A stretch of DNA of 64,000 bases from Bacteroidota bacterium (GCA_023428695.1 JAEYWY010000026.1:62001-126000), one strand, 5' to 3'; positions 1 to 9,092 are shown, numbered from the stretch's first letter. Notes: generated from the sequence alone by a model not told the origin. Translations and numbers: made by a program.

Positions 1-468
1 AAGTTTGAAGCAGGTATGTGTATTCTCGCCTACTACCAGGAACATACGGATGAAGTAAACGAATATTTTGGCATTACGGAGTTCAATGGTGAGACCGGCC
101 GGATCGTCGGTGAAAAACTCGGCGTAAAAATGGTTACTGTATGTCCTGATTTGGTGATAAAACTCGGGCAGTCGAAAATCTCAGACGACGAAGATGAAGA
201 TGATCGTGCCTCGACATATACAATCAGTGGAAAAGTCGCCAAAGCAGAAGGCGCTGACCTGATCACGTATCACATCAAAGCAGATGACGGAAAGACATAC
301 AAGGTGGTTTGGTACAGAAATTTCGAAGGCTCCGAAGATCTCGTTGACGATCCGAAATCAATCGTCGGGAAAAAAGTTACCGTGACCGTCGAGGATGTTG
401 AGTGTTACATTCCGAAAGCCAAAGGTTATTATAGTGTAAGAGAAATCAGGAAGTTGAAAAAGTCATAA
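1..468 (+). CDS. Hypothetical protein, 5' end cut by window
   Basis: The reading frame is open from base 1 (codons AAG TTT GAA GCA GGT precede the first ATG at 16), so the gene very likely starts outside the window. The visible 155 codons hold an N-terminal part with a mixed hydrophobic pattern, an acidic linker (SDDEDEDD, about 60 residues in) and a beta-rich C-terminal half that could be a small barrel (alternating hydrophobics around KTYKVVWY and KKVTVTVEDVECY). I do not recognise the family. It ends 4 bases before the M20 peptidase gene on the same strand, so the two are probably co-transcribed. No catalytic motif is visible. Confidence 0.7.
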   Translation, partial: KFEAGMCILAYYQEHTDEVNEYFGITEFNGETGRIVGEKLGVKMVTVCPDLVIKLGQSKISDDEDEDDRASTYTISGKVAKAEGADLITYHIKADDGKTYKVVWYRNFEGSEDLVDDPKSIVGKKVTVTVEDVECYIPKAKGYYSVREIRKLKKS

Positions 469-472
469 GCAC

Positions 473-1834
473 ATGGTAAAAGAATATATTTCATCAAATA
501 AGGAGCGGTTTTTATCCGAGCTTTTCGACTGGCTCAGGATTCCGTCAATCAGCGCGGACAGCCGCAACCGCGAAGATGTACGCAAAGCAGCGACGTATCT
601 CCAGAAGAAATTTCTCGACGCCGGAGCGGACACAGCAGAGATTTGCGAAACCAAAGGACATCCGATCGTCTTCGCGGAGAAAAAAGTGGGCGCCTCCCTG
701 CCAACGGTACTGGTATACGGTCACTATGATGTGCAGCCGCCGGACCCACTCAACCTGTGGGATTCTCCACCCTTCGAACCGGTCATAAAGGATGACAAGA
801 TATTCGCACGCGGTTCATGCGACGACAAAGGCCAGGTCTATATGCACGTCAAGGCATTCGAGATCATGATGAAACACAACACGCTCCCATGCAATGTGAA
901 ATTCATGATCGAAGGCGAGGAAGAGGTAGGATCCGATAACCTTGGCACTTTCGTGAAAGAAAACAAGGAGAAACTAAAGGCTGATATTATTCTCATTTCT
1001 GATACTGCAATAATATCGCTGGACACTCCGTCTATCACAACCGGGTTGAGAGGTCTTAGCTATATGGAGGTGGAAGTCACGGGCCCCAATCGTGATCTCC
1101 ATTCAGGTGTGTATGGCGGTGCTGTTGCAAACCCTATCAACGTGTTGTGCAGCATGATTAATTCGCTGCACGACGAAAAAGGCCGTGTCACTATTCCGGG
1201 ATTTTACGACAAGGTCGCCGGGCTGTCAAAAGCCGAACGCGATGCCATCAACAAAGCTCCTTTTAGTCTCGAGGCCTACAAGAAGGATTTGGGCATCCGC
1301 GAAGTGAAAGGTGAGGAAGGTTACACTACACTTGAGCGCACCGGTATTCGTCCAACGCTTGATGTGAATGGTATCTGGGGCGGTTATACAGGTGAAGGTG
1401 CGAAAACCGTTCTTCCTTCGAAGGCACACGCAAAAATCTCGATGCGACTTGTGCCGAATCAGGTAAGTAGTGAAATCACCGAGCTGTTCACGAAACATTT
1501 CAAATCAATCGCGCCGCCCCATGTGGACGTGAAAGTGATCGCTCATCACGGTGGTGAACCTGCCGTAACACCAACTACTTCTCCCGCGTACGCGGCGGCA
1601 AGCAAGGCGTTCCAGGAAGTATGGGGCAAGACTCCAATACCTACACGTGACGGCGGAAGCATTCCGATCGTCGCGTTATTCAAGAAGGAACTTGGTCTTG
1701 ATACCGTACTAATGGGATTTGGTCTGGACAGTGATGCGATCCACTCTCCAAACGAACATTTCGGCGTGAAGAACTTTCTGCTGGGTGTTGAAACGATTGT
1801 GTCATTCTACCAGCACTACGCACCCGGTAAGTAG
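473..1834 (+). CDS. M20 family dipeptidase
   Basis: Cytosolic zinc-dependent dipeptidase of the M20 (carnosinase/beta-alanyl dipeptidase-like) family; 453 aa, a normal length. The metal and catalytic motifs are in order: YGHYDVQPP (metal His and catalytic Asp), GSCDDKGQ (bridging Asp), EGEEEVGS (general-base Glu and metal Glu), SDTA (metal Asp) and SPNEHFGVKNF near the C-terminus (metal His). The residues between form the lid/dimerisation domain, with a conserved DLHSGVYGG stretch. There is no signal peptide. It lies 4 bases after an unknown gene and ends exactly next to the stop of the convergent VOC gene. Exact dipeptide substrate cannot be read from sequence. Confidence 0.93.
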   Translation: MVKEYISSNKERFLSELFDWLRIPSISADSRNREDVRKAATYLQKKFLDAGADTAEICETKGHPIVFAEKKVGASLPTVLVYGHYDVQPPDPLNLWDSPPFEPVIKDDKIFARGSCDDKGQVYMHVKAFEIMMKHNTLPCNVKFMIEGEEEVGSDNLGTFVKENKEKLKADIILISDTAIISLDTPSITTGLRGLSYMEVEVTGPNRDLHSGVYGGAVANPINVLCSMINSLHDEKGRVTIPGFYDKVAGLSKAERDAINKAPFSLEAYKKDLGIREVKGEEGYTTLERTGIRPTLDVNGIWGGYTGEGAKTVLPSKAHAKISMRLVPNQVSSEITELFTKHFKSIAPPHVDVKVIAHHGGEPAVTPTTSPAYAAASKAFQEVWGKTPIPTRDGGSIPIVALFKKELGLDTVLMGFGLDSDAIHSPNEHFGVKNFLLGVETIVSFYQHYAPGK

Positions 1835-2221
1835 TCAGACCTGTGTGCCAACAGCCCAGAAGTTGCCGGCATAGTCGGTGAAAGATCCGCGTGTATCGGG
1901 ATCACCGGGTTTGTTTACAGGTGCCTCGATTCCTGTGCAGCCCTGGTCGAGTGCGCGCTGGTATGTCTGATGTACGTCTTTTACATAGACGTGCAGCATC
2001 AGCTTGTGAGGCGGATAGTTTTCGTTTCCCTCGGCGAACATAATTACAGAATCGTCGATCATCAATTCCGCATGCATAATCGTTCCGTCGGTATTGTCGT
2101 AGCGACGAAGTTCTTTTGCGTCGAAAATCTTCTTCATCAGTTCCATAAACTTTGCCGCATCGTTTACAACAAAATAAGGTGACAATGAATTGTACCCGGA
2201 TGGTTTGAAGGATTTACTCAT
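1835..2221 (-). CDS. VOC family protein (PhnB/glyoxalase-like)
   Basis: A 128-aa single-module vicinal-oxygen-chelate protein of the PhnB/YxaH-like group. The fold signature is seen as two beta-alpha-beta-beta-beta halves: SLSPYFVVNDAAKFMELM at the start, AELMIDDSVIMFAEG in the middle, and GSFTDYAGNFWAVGTQ at the end. Proteins of this group bind small ligands or metals; many have no known reaction, so no substrate is assigned. The gene is convergent with the M20 dipeptidase with no bases between the stops, and it follows the radical SAM gene by 18 bases on the same strand, so it may share that transcript. Confidence 0.85.
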   Translation of the reverse strand: MSKSFKPSGYNSLSPYFVVNDAAKFMELMKKIFDAKELRRYDNTDGTIMHAELMIDDSVIMFAEGNENYPPHKLMLHVYVKDVHQTYQRALDQGCTGIEAPVNKPGDPDTRGSFTDYAGNFWAVGTQV

Positions 2222-2239
2222 ATCAGGTTGGATTGGTTT

Positions 2240-3301
2240 TCAAAAAAGCGTTAGCGTACCGCCCTTTCGAAATTTTGTAAGATCGATAGGCGGCATATGT
2301 TTGTCGTTGAAATATTTTCGCTTCGCTGTACGAAACAGTTGATGAATGATCTCCGCATAGTTCCCTTCGCCGGTCATTCGCGTTCCAAAGCGTGAGTCAT
2401 TTACATTTCCACCATGAAGGGCACAAATCTGATTCCAGACCTTTTCGAAGCGATCAGGAAAATTTTTTCTGAGCCAGTCTTCGAAGATGTTTCCGATCGC
2501 ACCGTTCAGGCGTACAACGGTCATACCGATATTGCAGGCGCCGTGATCAGAAGCGGCCCTCGCTATTGAAGGAATCTCATGGTGATTTAACCCTGGAATT
2601 ATCGGGGCATTCATCACACCAACAGGAATTCCATTCTTTGCGAGCGCTTCAACGACCGCCAACCTTTTTCGTGCACTGGCGGTGCGGGGTTCCATCTTGC
2701 TGCGTAGTGTTTCGTCAAGTGTCGTTATGGAAATGTAGACATGAACAAGATTGTCCTTCGCCAGATCCTGAAGTAGATCAATGTCGCGCGTGATCAAGCC
2801 GTTCTTTGTGATCAGTCCGACAGGATGCCGGTAGTTTGCAAAGACCTGAAGGATTCCGCGTGTCAGTTTATATTCACGCTCAAGTGGCTGGTAACAATCC
2901 GTATTGCCGGATACACTAATAGGCACTGCTTCCCAACCCGGACGCAGGATGAATTTTTCGATGAGGGCTGGAGCATCCTTCTTTACAATGATCTTGCTTT
3001 CAAAGTCAAGTCCTGCGCTGAAGCCCCAGTATTCATGTGTATTGCGTGCGTAACAATAAATGCAACCGTGTTCACATCCCTGATAAGGATTGGTCGAGTA
3101 CATCATCCCGAGATCAGGACTTGTAACCTTGTTTACGATCGTTTTCGATGATTCGAGGAATACCTGGGTCTTTACATTCACCTCTTCCGCCTCATCAAGG
3201 CCTTCAATGTGATCCTTAACGACAGACTGCCGTAAGAACCTGTTTGCAGGCTTTAGTTGCGCGCCACGTCCCTTGCGATATTCTTCTACCATAAACAGCA
3301 T
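2240..3301 (-). CDS. PA0069 family radical SAM protein
   Basis: A 353-aa radical SAM enzyme of the PA0069/Rv2578c group, distantly related to spore photoproduct lyase (SplB). The [4Fe-4S] cluster motif is the CxxxCxxC form, CEHGCIYCYARNTHEYWGF, with cysteines at about residues 76, 80 and 83. Further family marks are the GNTDCYQPLE segment and the LITKNGLITRDIDLL segment (a TIM-barrel strand). The reaction of this family is not established. The start ATG at 3301 is chosen; a second in-frame ATG lies three codons on. Upstream, in the divergent region to the ACC-deaminase-like gene, there is a perfect palindrome at 3311-3332. Confidence 0.9.
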   Translation of the reverse strand: MLFMVEEYRKGRGAQLKPANRFLRQSVVKDHIEGLDEAEEVNVKTQVFLESSKTIVNKVTSPDLGMMYSTNPYQGCEHGCIYCYARNTHEYWGFSAGLDFESKIIVKKDAPALIEKFILRPGWEAVPISVSGNTDCYQPLEREYKLTRGILQVFANYRHPVGLITKNGLITRDIDLLQDLAKDNLVHVYISITTLDETLRSKMEPRTASARKRLAVVEALAKNGIPVGVMNAPIIPGLNHHEIPSIARAASDHGACNIGMTVVRLNGAIGNIFEDWLRKNFPDRFEKVWNQICALHGGNVNDSRFGTRMTGEGNYAEIIHQLFRTAKRKYFNDKHMPPIDLTKFRKGGTLTLF

Positions 3302-3310
3302 TCAACCAAG

Positions 3311-3332
3311 AATATTAGACGTATCTAATATT
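3311..3332. promoter_or_regulatory. Perfect 9-bp inverted repeat, operator-like
   Basis: AATATTAGA-CGTA-TCTAATATT: two 9-bp arms with a 4-base spacer, 9 bases upstream of the radical SAM start and about 60 bases upstream of the divergent deaminase-like gene. The size and AT-rich arms are like a dimeric MarR/TetR-type operator (inference). No T-tract follows on either strand, so it does not look like a terminator. Confidence 0.45.
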
Positions 3333-3393
3333 GTTAGTAAAGGTATAAATCCTCAAGACGAAGACAAACGAAAATTGATTTAATTTGACGACG

Positions 3394-4284
3394 ATGGTTC
3401 TCTATAACGAAACACCTGTCGTGGATTTAAACCTGCCCGTTGCCTCCGAAAAGGGTGTGCGCTTGTTGATCAAAAGGGAGGATCTCAATCATCCGACAGT
3501 ATCCGGTAACAAATGGTGGAAGCTGAAATACAATCTGGTCGAAGCCTTACGTCAGCAAAAGAGTACGTTGCTCACTTTCGGCGGTGCATACTCCAACCAT
3601 ATTTACGCGGTCGCAGCAGCGGCTAACGACTTGAAACTATCGTCTATTGGGATAATACGTGGCGAAGAATTAAAACCAATTAATCCGACATTAGACTTCG
3701 CAGCGAAGATGGGCATGCATCTTCATTTTGTCTCGCGCGAGACTTACCGACAAAAGCAGGAACAGGAATTTGTGGAATCGCTTCATAATTCATTCGGCGA
3801 CTTCTTCCTCATTCCTGAAGGCGGGACAAACGCGTTTGCCATAAAGGGCGCCGCTGAATTCGCGGACAAATTGAAGTCAATTCAATTTGATCATCTTTTT
3901 GTCCCGATAGGCACTGGAGGAACTTTCGCCGGACTCATCGCAGGATTTGCGGGGGATCGATTACTCAATGGTGTTCCAATCTTAAAGCTTGGAGAAAACC
4001 TTGCCGATGAAGTGGGTTCGCTCATCACATCTGCCGGTTATGAGATCCATGCCAACTGGAATCTGTTACGTGGTTACGAATTTGGTGGGTATGCAAAGAC
4101 GACTGATGAATTGATGGCTTTCATCAGGACGATGAAGTACCAATACAATCTTCCGCTTGATCACGTGTACACTGGCAAGATGCTCTTTGGCGTCGTCCGC
4201 GAAATCAGTGCCGGTGCATTTCCCAGGGGAACAACTATACTTGCCGTCCATACGGGTGGGCTACAGGCCGCACGGCCGGTTTAA
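3394..4284 (+). CDS. 1-aminocyclopropane-1-carboxylate deaminase/D-cysteine desulfhydrase
   Basis: PLP-dependent fold-type II enzyme, 296 aa from the ATG at 3394; a TTG three codons upstream (3385) is a possible but less likely start. The PLP lysine lies in VSGNKWWKLKYN, the Asn/Ser pocket in GGAYSNH, and the phosphate-binding loop in PIGTGGTFAGL. The family removes ammonia from ACC or cleaves D-cysteine to pyruvate, sulfide and ammonia; in bacteria without ethylene-linked life styles D-cysteine desulfhydrase is the usual role (inference). A sulfur connection fits the convergent TauE/SafE sulfite exporter, whose stop overlaps this one by 4 bases. Confidence 0.88.
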   Translation: MVLYNETPVVDLNLPVASEKGVRLLIKREDLNHPTVSGNKWWKLKYNLVEALRQQKSTLLTFGGAYSNHIYAVAAAANDLKLSSIGIIRGEELKPINPTLDFAAKMGMHLHFVSRETYRQKQEQEFVESLHNSFGDFFLIPEGGTNAFAIKGAAEFADKLKSIQFDHLFVPIGTGGTFAGLIAGFAGDRLLNGVPILKLGENLADEVGSLITSAGYEIHANWNLLRGYEFGGYAKTTDELMAFIRTMKYQYNLPLDHVYTGKMLFGVVREISAGAFPRGTTILAVHTGGLQAARPV

Positions 4285-5033
4285 AGCACAAGCATCAGAA
4301 TGGCTGCACAGACAGTCATCGCAATGATAAACTGCCTGTAAAAACGCTCCGACAAATTGCGAACAATCAATACACCTAGTCCGGCACCGGCTATGATTGC
4401 GGGCACAGCACTCAGGCTCATGTAAAAAGTGTTCATGTCGATGGTCTCCCAATGAAAAACGTGAAAGGGCACCTTGAAGAAGTTAAGCGCGAGAAAGAAC
4501 CATGCTGACGTACCTATGAATACAAGTTTGGGCAATCGCATGAACAGAAAAAAGACAGCCATCATGGGGCCCGCGGTGTTTCCAACCATTGACGTGAACC
4601 CGCCCAGTACACCGACAAACCTTCCAACTGCCGGACCGGGAGTTTTCGCTTTTTCATCGTGACGCATAAACACCATCATTGCCACCGAACCCAGAATAGC
4701 AATTGCCATGATCATTTTGAACGCCGCGTCATTGATTATGCCACCCACAACGGTCCCGATAAGCGTTCCCAGGGCGGCCCACGGAAAGAGACGCCGGAGC
4801 TGAGCCCAGTCGGCGTGACGATGATAGTACGCCACGCCCAGGATGTCGGCAATGCATAATACGGGCAGAAGAATCCCGGTTGACGATTGTCCGCCAAAAA
4901 CAATGGCGAGAAGTGGCACCGAAAGCAACCCTGCTCCCTGCACGCCTGTTTTCGACATGCCCACAAGCATAGCCACCACATAAAATATAATCAGGTCGCC
5001 GGCAGAGAGACTGGTTCCAAAAAATGTAATCAA
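4281..5033 (-). CDS. Sulfite exporter TauE/SafE family permease
   Basis: A 250-aa integral membrane protein of the TSUP (TauE/SafE) family. About seven or eight hydrophobic helices are visible, arranged as two halves, with the family's small-residue N-terminal motif VGMSKTGVQGAGLLSVPLL and the C-terminal GAGLGVLIVRNL. Members move sulfite, sulfoacetate or related organosulfur anions across the inner membrane; the substrate here is not known. It lies 5 bases downstream of the 2'-5' RNA ligase-like gene on the same strand and converges with the deaminase/desulfhydrase gene. Confidence 0.9.
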   Translation of the reverse strand: MITFFGTSLSAGDLIIFYVVAMLVGMSKTGVQGAGLLSVPLLAIVFGGQSSTGILLPVLCIADILGVAYYHRHADWAQLRRLFPWAALGTLIGTVVGGIINDAAFKMIMAIAILGSVAMMVFMRHDEKAKTPGPAVGRFVGVLGGFTSMVGNTAGPMMAVFFLFMRLPKLVFIGTSAWFFLALNFFKVPFHVFHWETIDMNTFYMSLSAVPAIIAGAGLGVLIVRNLSERFYRQFIIAMTVCAAILMLVL

Positions 5034-5038
5034 CCCTA

Positions 5039-5620
5039 TTAATGTTTATCGGTGCCGGGGTTAAGGGGAATATGGCTAAGCACTTCCCAGGTGCGACCAT
5101 TATGTTTGAGGATCGCAAAGCTTGTTACTTCAAATTCCGCTACGTATTCCTTTTCACAAAATTCCTTCCATGCCTCCGCGTATACGCTTTTCTTGAGATC
5201 GCGAAAAGCCAGCGTAAGGTGCGGATGAAAAGGTTGATCCTTGTAATCGGCGTTAAAAATATTCAGCTCCAGCTTACAGAATTTCATCAACTTGTTTTGC
5301 AGCGCCATCAGGACTGAGTTCGGAGCCACATCAATGAAAATTACGCGCGGCGGGAACGATCCGAAATTTTGCAGCTGCATACTGAACGCAGAGACACCCG
5401 CGTTAAATGCACGCAGCTTTTCCTCCAGCTCCTGTTCCTTTTCTTCCTTCCATCGGAAAGGCATATGAAGTGTTATGTGCGGCGGTGAATTCAGTGAAGC
5501 CTTCGAATTGTAGTGCTCCCTGAAATAATGCTTCAAATTCAACGCCTCCTCGAATACCGGCGACGGCGGCACGATGGCGAGAAAATACTGTTTAGGTTTT
5601 GAAGAATGAGTCACCGGCAT
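5039..5620 (-). CDS. 2'-5' RNA ligase family protein (2H phosphoesterase)
   Basis: A 193-aa member of the 2H phosphoesterase/LigT superfamily. The two HxTx catalytic motifs are seen as PPHITLHMPF at about residue 45 and HPHLTLAFRDL at about residue 135, spaced as usual for the family. Known members hydrolyse cyclic phosphodiesters or ligate RNA 2'-5'; which applies here is open. The gene starts at 5620 and is followed after 5 bases by the TauE/SafE gene. Upstream (5645-5664) there is an 8-bp inverted repeat. Confidence 0.88.
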   Translation of the reverse strand: MPVTHSSKPKQYFLAIVPPSPVFEEALNLKHYFREHYNSKASLNSPPHITLHMPFRWKEEKEQELEEKLRAFNAGVSAFSMQLQNFGSFPPRVIFIDVAPNSVLMALQNKLMKFCKLELNIFNADYKDQPFHPHLTLAFRDLKKSVYAEAWKEFCEKEYVAEFEVTSFAILKHNGRTWEVLSHIPLNPGTDKH

Positions 5621-5644
5621 ACAATCCGCTTCCTTTCCGGGATG

Positions 5645-5735
5645 GAATTTGTAAAAACAAATTCACTTTTTCCGCATTTCACCGGGTTTCTTTTAGAAAC
5701 AAATCGCTCACAGGGATCAACCGGGAAGTGATCCC
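5645..5735. repeat. Two inverted repeats in a 262-base intergenic gap
   Basis: The gap 5621-5882 has no convincing gene. It holds two perfect inverted repeats: GAATTTGT-AAAA-ACAAATTC (5645-5664) and GGGATCA-9 bases-TGATCCC (5713-5735). The first lies just upstream of the 2H phosphoesterase gene and could be an operator or a weak hairpin. The second could end transcripts of the GbsR/MarR gene coming from the right, but it has no clear T-tract. Both readings are inferences. Confidence 0.35.
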
Positions 5736-5882
5736 CCTACACGGTGTACTCGCCAGTGAAGTAATGGCTTGGACGACACGAATGTAAATCACGCGACCGT
5801 CAACAATTGGTGCGGAAACATTGACACATGATTTGTTCTGGAAAAATTGCCCTTGTTAGGCACACTGTCGTGAGACAGATCG

Positions 5883-6386
5883 TCATTTCATGATCTTCAG
5901 GATGGTGTTCCAAAACCAGCTTTCTTCTGCCTTAATAAAAGTCTCAAGCAACGAATCGGATTTTTCAGCAAAGTTCTTTAGTTCTTTCACTACACGACGA
6001 AACTCTTTGGACTCCTCGCTGCCATCCGATTGGACTTCGTTTACCTCCCGGAGAACCTTTAGGATCGGTTCGAGTTCGCGCTTCCTGCGTTCCCGCGCTA
6101 CCTGACGCGCCAGCACCCATACATCTTTTTCCGCTTTGAAATACTCCTTGCGTTCGCCGGCAACAGATACCCGGGTGACAATTCCCCAGTCAAGCAACGC
6201 ACGAAGATTCATGTTTGCGTTGCCTCTTGAGATCGACAGTTCCGTCATTACATCCTCGGTTGTCAATGGTTTTGGAGCGACCATAAGCAGCGCGTGTATC
6301 TGCGCCATTGTTTTGTTTATCCCCCAGCTCTGACCGAGGTTGCCCCAGGCCTGGATGAGTTCTTCGCGTGCGGCATCAAGTTTCAT
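5883..6386 (-). CDS. GbsR/MarR family transcriptional regulator
   Basis: A 167-aa winged-helix regulator of the GbsR group (MarR superfamily). The N-terminal half carries the wHTH: GINKTMAQIHALLMVAPKPL leads to the recognition helix in ELSISRGNANMNLRAL, followed by the wing WGIVTRV. The C-terminal half is a long charged helix (ERRKRELEPILKVLREV) that should dimerise. GbsR-type proteins respond to choline or other small ligands in Bacillus; the ligand here is unknown. It is on the same strand as, and 50 bases downstream of, the DPP IV gene. Confidence 0.9.
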   Translation of the reverse strand: MKLDAAREELIQAWGNLGQSWGINKTMAQIHALLMVAPKPLTTEDVMTELSISRGNANMNLRALLDWGIVTRVSVAGERKEYFKAEKDVWVLARQVARERRKRELEPILKVLREVNEVQSDGSEESKEFRRVVKELKNFAEKSDSLLETFIKAEESWFWNTILKIMK

Positions 6387-6436
6387 TCTTCAAAAATATG
6401 AAGCCGTCTTAAACTTTCAAGAATTTCTGAAACCTT

Positions 6437-8605
6437 TCAGAGAGTCTCCTGCAAGAAATTCAGCATCATAGTATACAGGTGCAATCTGGTCTTCGAGCCC
6501 TGTATTCCGTGATGTTTGTCTGGATAGTAAAATGACCGGAATTGTTTTCCTGCATGAATCAGCGCGCTTTCGAACTGAACAGAATTCTGGAAGTGCACAT
6601 TGTCATCACCTGTTCCGTGGACTATCAGGAAGTTACCTTGCAGACGTCCCGCGTGCGTTAGCGGCGAATTGTCGTCATATCCCGATGGATTCAGCTGCGG
6701 CGTTTGAAGGAATCGCTCGGTGTAAATAGTGTCATAAAATCTCCAGTTGGTAACGGGAGCAACAGCAATTCCTGTCTTGAATACACCGCTTGCCTTTGTC
6801 ATGGCGAGTGCGGCCATATAGCCACCGTAACTCCAACCCCAGATGCCAAGGCGCTCCTGATCAACGTAAGGCAGCGTCGTAAAATATTTCGCGGCACTAA
6901 CCAAATCCCGGAGTTCATATTTACCAAGTTCCTTGTAAGTCATCTTTTTGAAGGCCGCTCCCCTTGCACCGGTACCACGCGTGTCGACCACCGCGACGAG
7001 AAATCCTTCTTGTGCGAGGAGCTGGTGAAAGAAATAGTGACTGCCAGCCCAGGTGTCTCCTGTATTCTGAGAACCCGGTCCGCTATACTGATACAAAACT
7101 ACAGGATACTTTCTCACTTCAGAGAACGAAGGCGGTTTCAGAAAATATCCGTTAAGTTCAGTTCCATCATCTGCTTTGAACGTAAAGAACTCCTTTGGCG
7201 CAACGCTGTATTCCTTCAGCTTTGCCTTGAGTTCATCATTGTTTTCGAGCACGCGCATAAGTCGATTGCCTTTCGTTTGAAAAAGTGAAACAACGAGAGG
7301 GCTGTCGCTGCTCTTGTGATAGTCCATGTAATACCTGAAGTCGGGGCTCATCTTGATGTGATGCTGACCTTTTCCGGGAGTGAGGCGTTCTTTGCGTGTA
7401 CCTGAAAAGTTGATACGGTAAAACTGCCGCTCCAGTGGCGAAGCTTCCGTACTCACGTAGTAAACAACCTTCGACTTTTCGTCAACTCCAACAAGGTATG
7501 ATACCTCAAACTCACCACTGGTTATCGGGTTGACCAGCTTACCCGAAGTGGAGTACAGGTAAAGATGTTTGAATCCGCTGCGCTCGCTTGCGCAGATAAA
7601 ATGTTTCTTGTCCTTAAGGTAAATCAGATCCTCAACGAATCGCAAATCGATATAGGTATCGCTGGTTTCCTTAAGTATTTCGGCAGCATCGCCTGAAGAT
7701 GCGTTCACGTGAAAGAGCGTGAGTTCGTTCTGAAGCCGGTTCAACAGTCGTACAGCAAGCAGCCCAGGGTCCTGCGTCCATTGCACGCGTGGAATATATT
7801 CGTAATCGGGGAGTTGTGCCTTCACAGACTTGCGGCTATCGAGGTCATAGATATGAATGCTGACCCGCGAGTTTTCTTCACCTGCCTTCGGGTACTTGAA
7901 GCGGTAATCCATCGGATAAAGATTTTGCCCCCACACCTGCAGGAGATACTCTTTGACATTGGATTCATCAAACCGGTAGTAAGCGAGCTTCTTTGAGTCC
8001 GGAGACCAGTAGAATCCAACAACGAGACTGAGTTCTTCTTCGTATACCCAATCCGTTGTCCCATTGATAATGTGGTTGAATTTTCCATCATCGGTCACGG
8101 CGACCTCGGTCATACCTCCCAGCTCGACGAAGTACAGATTGTTTTGTCTGACAAAAGCGACCCTGGAACCGTCGGGGGAAAATGTTGCGTAGGATTGTTT
8201 GCCACCGTTTGAAAGTTTGACGGCGCGCCTGGTCCTGACATCATAGATGTAGTATTCAGCAACAAATGAACGCCGGTAGATGTCGACTGCATCCGTCGCA
8301 AGCAACAGGCGGTTTTGATCCGGGCTGAATGTATACTCTCTAATTTGAACCCCTTGCGGCAATACGTCTTTTGCCAGGACGGTCTCTACTGCTTTTCCAC
8401 TGGTTATATCGTAACGGACAATCTGATTGTCTTCGAGTGTCGTGTAGAAGTCTCCCTCACCGATCCAATTGATTCCTGAGACCGTTTTTACATGAAAGGT
8501 ATTTTTGACCGTGAAATCCTCCACCGAGATCTCCCGCTGAGCAAACCCGTTCCATGCGCCAGCAAGAAGAAGGAACAGCGACACGCTTTTCCGAAGTAAT
8601 GACAT
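6437..8605 (-). CDS. S9 family dipeptidyl peptidase IV
   Basis: A 722-aa secreted prolyl dipeptidyl peptidase. A signal peptide is visible (LFLLLAGAWNGFAQ). Next comes the eight-bladed propeller, holding the DPP IV glutamate motif DWVYEEELSL that binds the substrate N-terminus. The C-terminal alpha/beta hydrolase has the nucleophile in GWSYGGYMA, the Asp in GTGDDNVHF and the His in YPDKHHGI. It removes X-Pro dipeptides from peptides in the periplasm. Length is normal for Bacteroidota DPP IV. An 8-bp inverted repeat (8606-8633) begins directly before the ATG, which could affect translation start. Confidence 0.95.
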   Translation of the reverse strand: MSLLRKSVSLFLLLAGAWNGFAQREISVEDFTVKNTFHVKTVSGINWIGEGDFYTTLEDNQIVRYDITSGKAVETVLAKDVLPQGVQIREYTFSPDQNRLLLATDAVDIYRRSFVAEYYIYDVRTRRAVKLSNGGKQSYATFSPDGSRVAFVRQNNLYFVELGGMTEVAVTDDGKFNHIINGTTDWVYEEELSLVVGFYWSPDSKKLAYYRFDESNVKEYLLQVWGQNLYPMDYRFKYPKAGEENSRVSIHIYDLDSRKSVKAQLPDYEYIPRVQWTQDPGLLAVRLLNRLQNELTLFHVNASSGDAAEILKETSDTYIDLRFVEDLIYLKDKKHFICASERSGFKHLYLYSTSGKLVNPITSGEFEVSYLVGVDEKSKVVYYVSTEASPLERQFYRINFSGTRKERLTPGKGQHHIKMSPDFRYYMDYHKSSDSPLVVSLFQTKGNRLMRVLENNDELKAKLKEYSVAPKEFFTFKADDGTELNGYFLKPPSFSEVRKYPVVLYQYSGPGSQNTGDTWAGSHYFFHQLLAQEGFLVAVVDTRGTGARGAAFKKMTYKELGKYELRDLVSAAKYFTTLPYVDQERLGIWGWSYGGYMAALAMTKASGVFKTGIAVAPVTNWRFYDTIYTERFLQTPQLNPSGYDDNSPLTHAGRLQGNFLIVHGTGDDNVHFQNSVQFESALIHAGKQFRSFYYPDKHHGIQGSKTRLHLYTMMLNFLQETL

Positions 8606-8633
8606 CTTAATTGTGTTAATGCGCGCAATTAAG
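8606..8633 (-). promoter_or_regulatory. Inverted repeat in the DPP IV leader
   Basis: CTTAATTG at 8606-8613 and CAATTAAG at 8626-8633 are perfect complements with a 12-base spacer, directly abutting the DPP IV start codon. In mRNA this would place a hairpin at the ribosome landing site; in DNA it could be an operator. Function is an inference only. Confidence 0.35.
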
Positions 8634-8699
8634 GACTATTTTGATTTTGGATCAAAGAGGATTTTAACAAACGGTAAGAAACCAGAGCAGCTTTCAAGT

Positions 8700-9092
8700 C
8701 TAGTTCGACGACCTCTCTGAATCCGCACGTTTGATCATCATCCGCGCGCGGAATGCGGTGCGAAATGCGGGAATAAAAAGAAGGAGACACGCGCCTTTGA
8801 AAAACACCCATGTACCATAGCTTTCCGCGGAAAGTAGGAATCCGCCCCAGACAACAACAAGAATAGTGAGACAGGCGGTTAACGTTAGCACGGGCCGCTT
8901 GAAAGAGCCGGGAACCAGGCAAAGCAGTGCCAGGCTGGCGCAGAAGTGGATGATCAGATTGTACGGCGTGGATTCACGAAAGCCCTCGGGAAAAGATACA
9001 AGAAAGCTCGCGAGCGCCAGGGTGTAAATGTATCGTTGCACGCGACTTATTTCGCGTTCAGACTTTTTGACAACCATTGCGCCAGATTGCAT
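8700..9092 (-). CDS. Hypothetical membrane protein
   Basis: About 130 aa from the ATG at 9092; the frame stays open to 9152 but the extra 20 residues look non-coding (Cys-rich, no membrane pattern), and another ATG at 9077 is also possible. Four hydrophobic segments are visible (YIYTLALASFLVSF, LIIHFCASLALLCLV, TLTACLTILVVVWGG and FFKGACLLLFIPAF), then a basic tail FRARMMIKRAD. Positive charges at both ends suggest both are cytoplasmic. I do not recognise a family. It is divergent from ypdA. Confidence 0.7.
   Translation of the reverse strand: MQSGAMVVKKSEREISRVQRYIYTLALASFLVSFPEGFRESTPYNLIIHFCASLALLCLVPGSFKRPVLTLTACLTILVVVWGGFLLSAESYGTWVFFKGACLLLFIPAFRTAFRARMMIKRADSERSSN

Noticed and set aside
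5599..5787. 62-aa plus frame upstream of the GbsR gene
   Set aside because: Overlaps the start of the 2H phosphoesterase gene and two inverted repeats; composition looks random.
6704..7288. A 194-aa plus-strand frame inside the DPP IV gene
   Set aside because: Antisense to the hydrolase domain with its full catalytic triad; a shadow.
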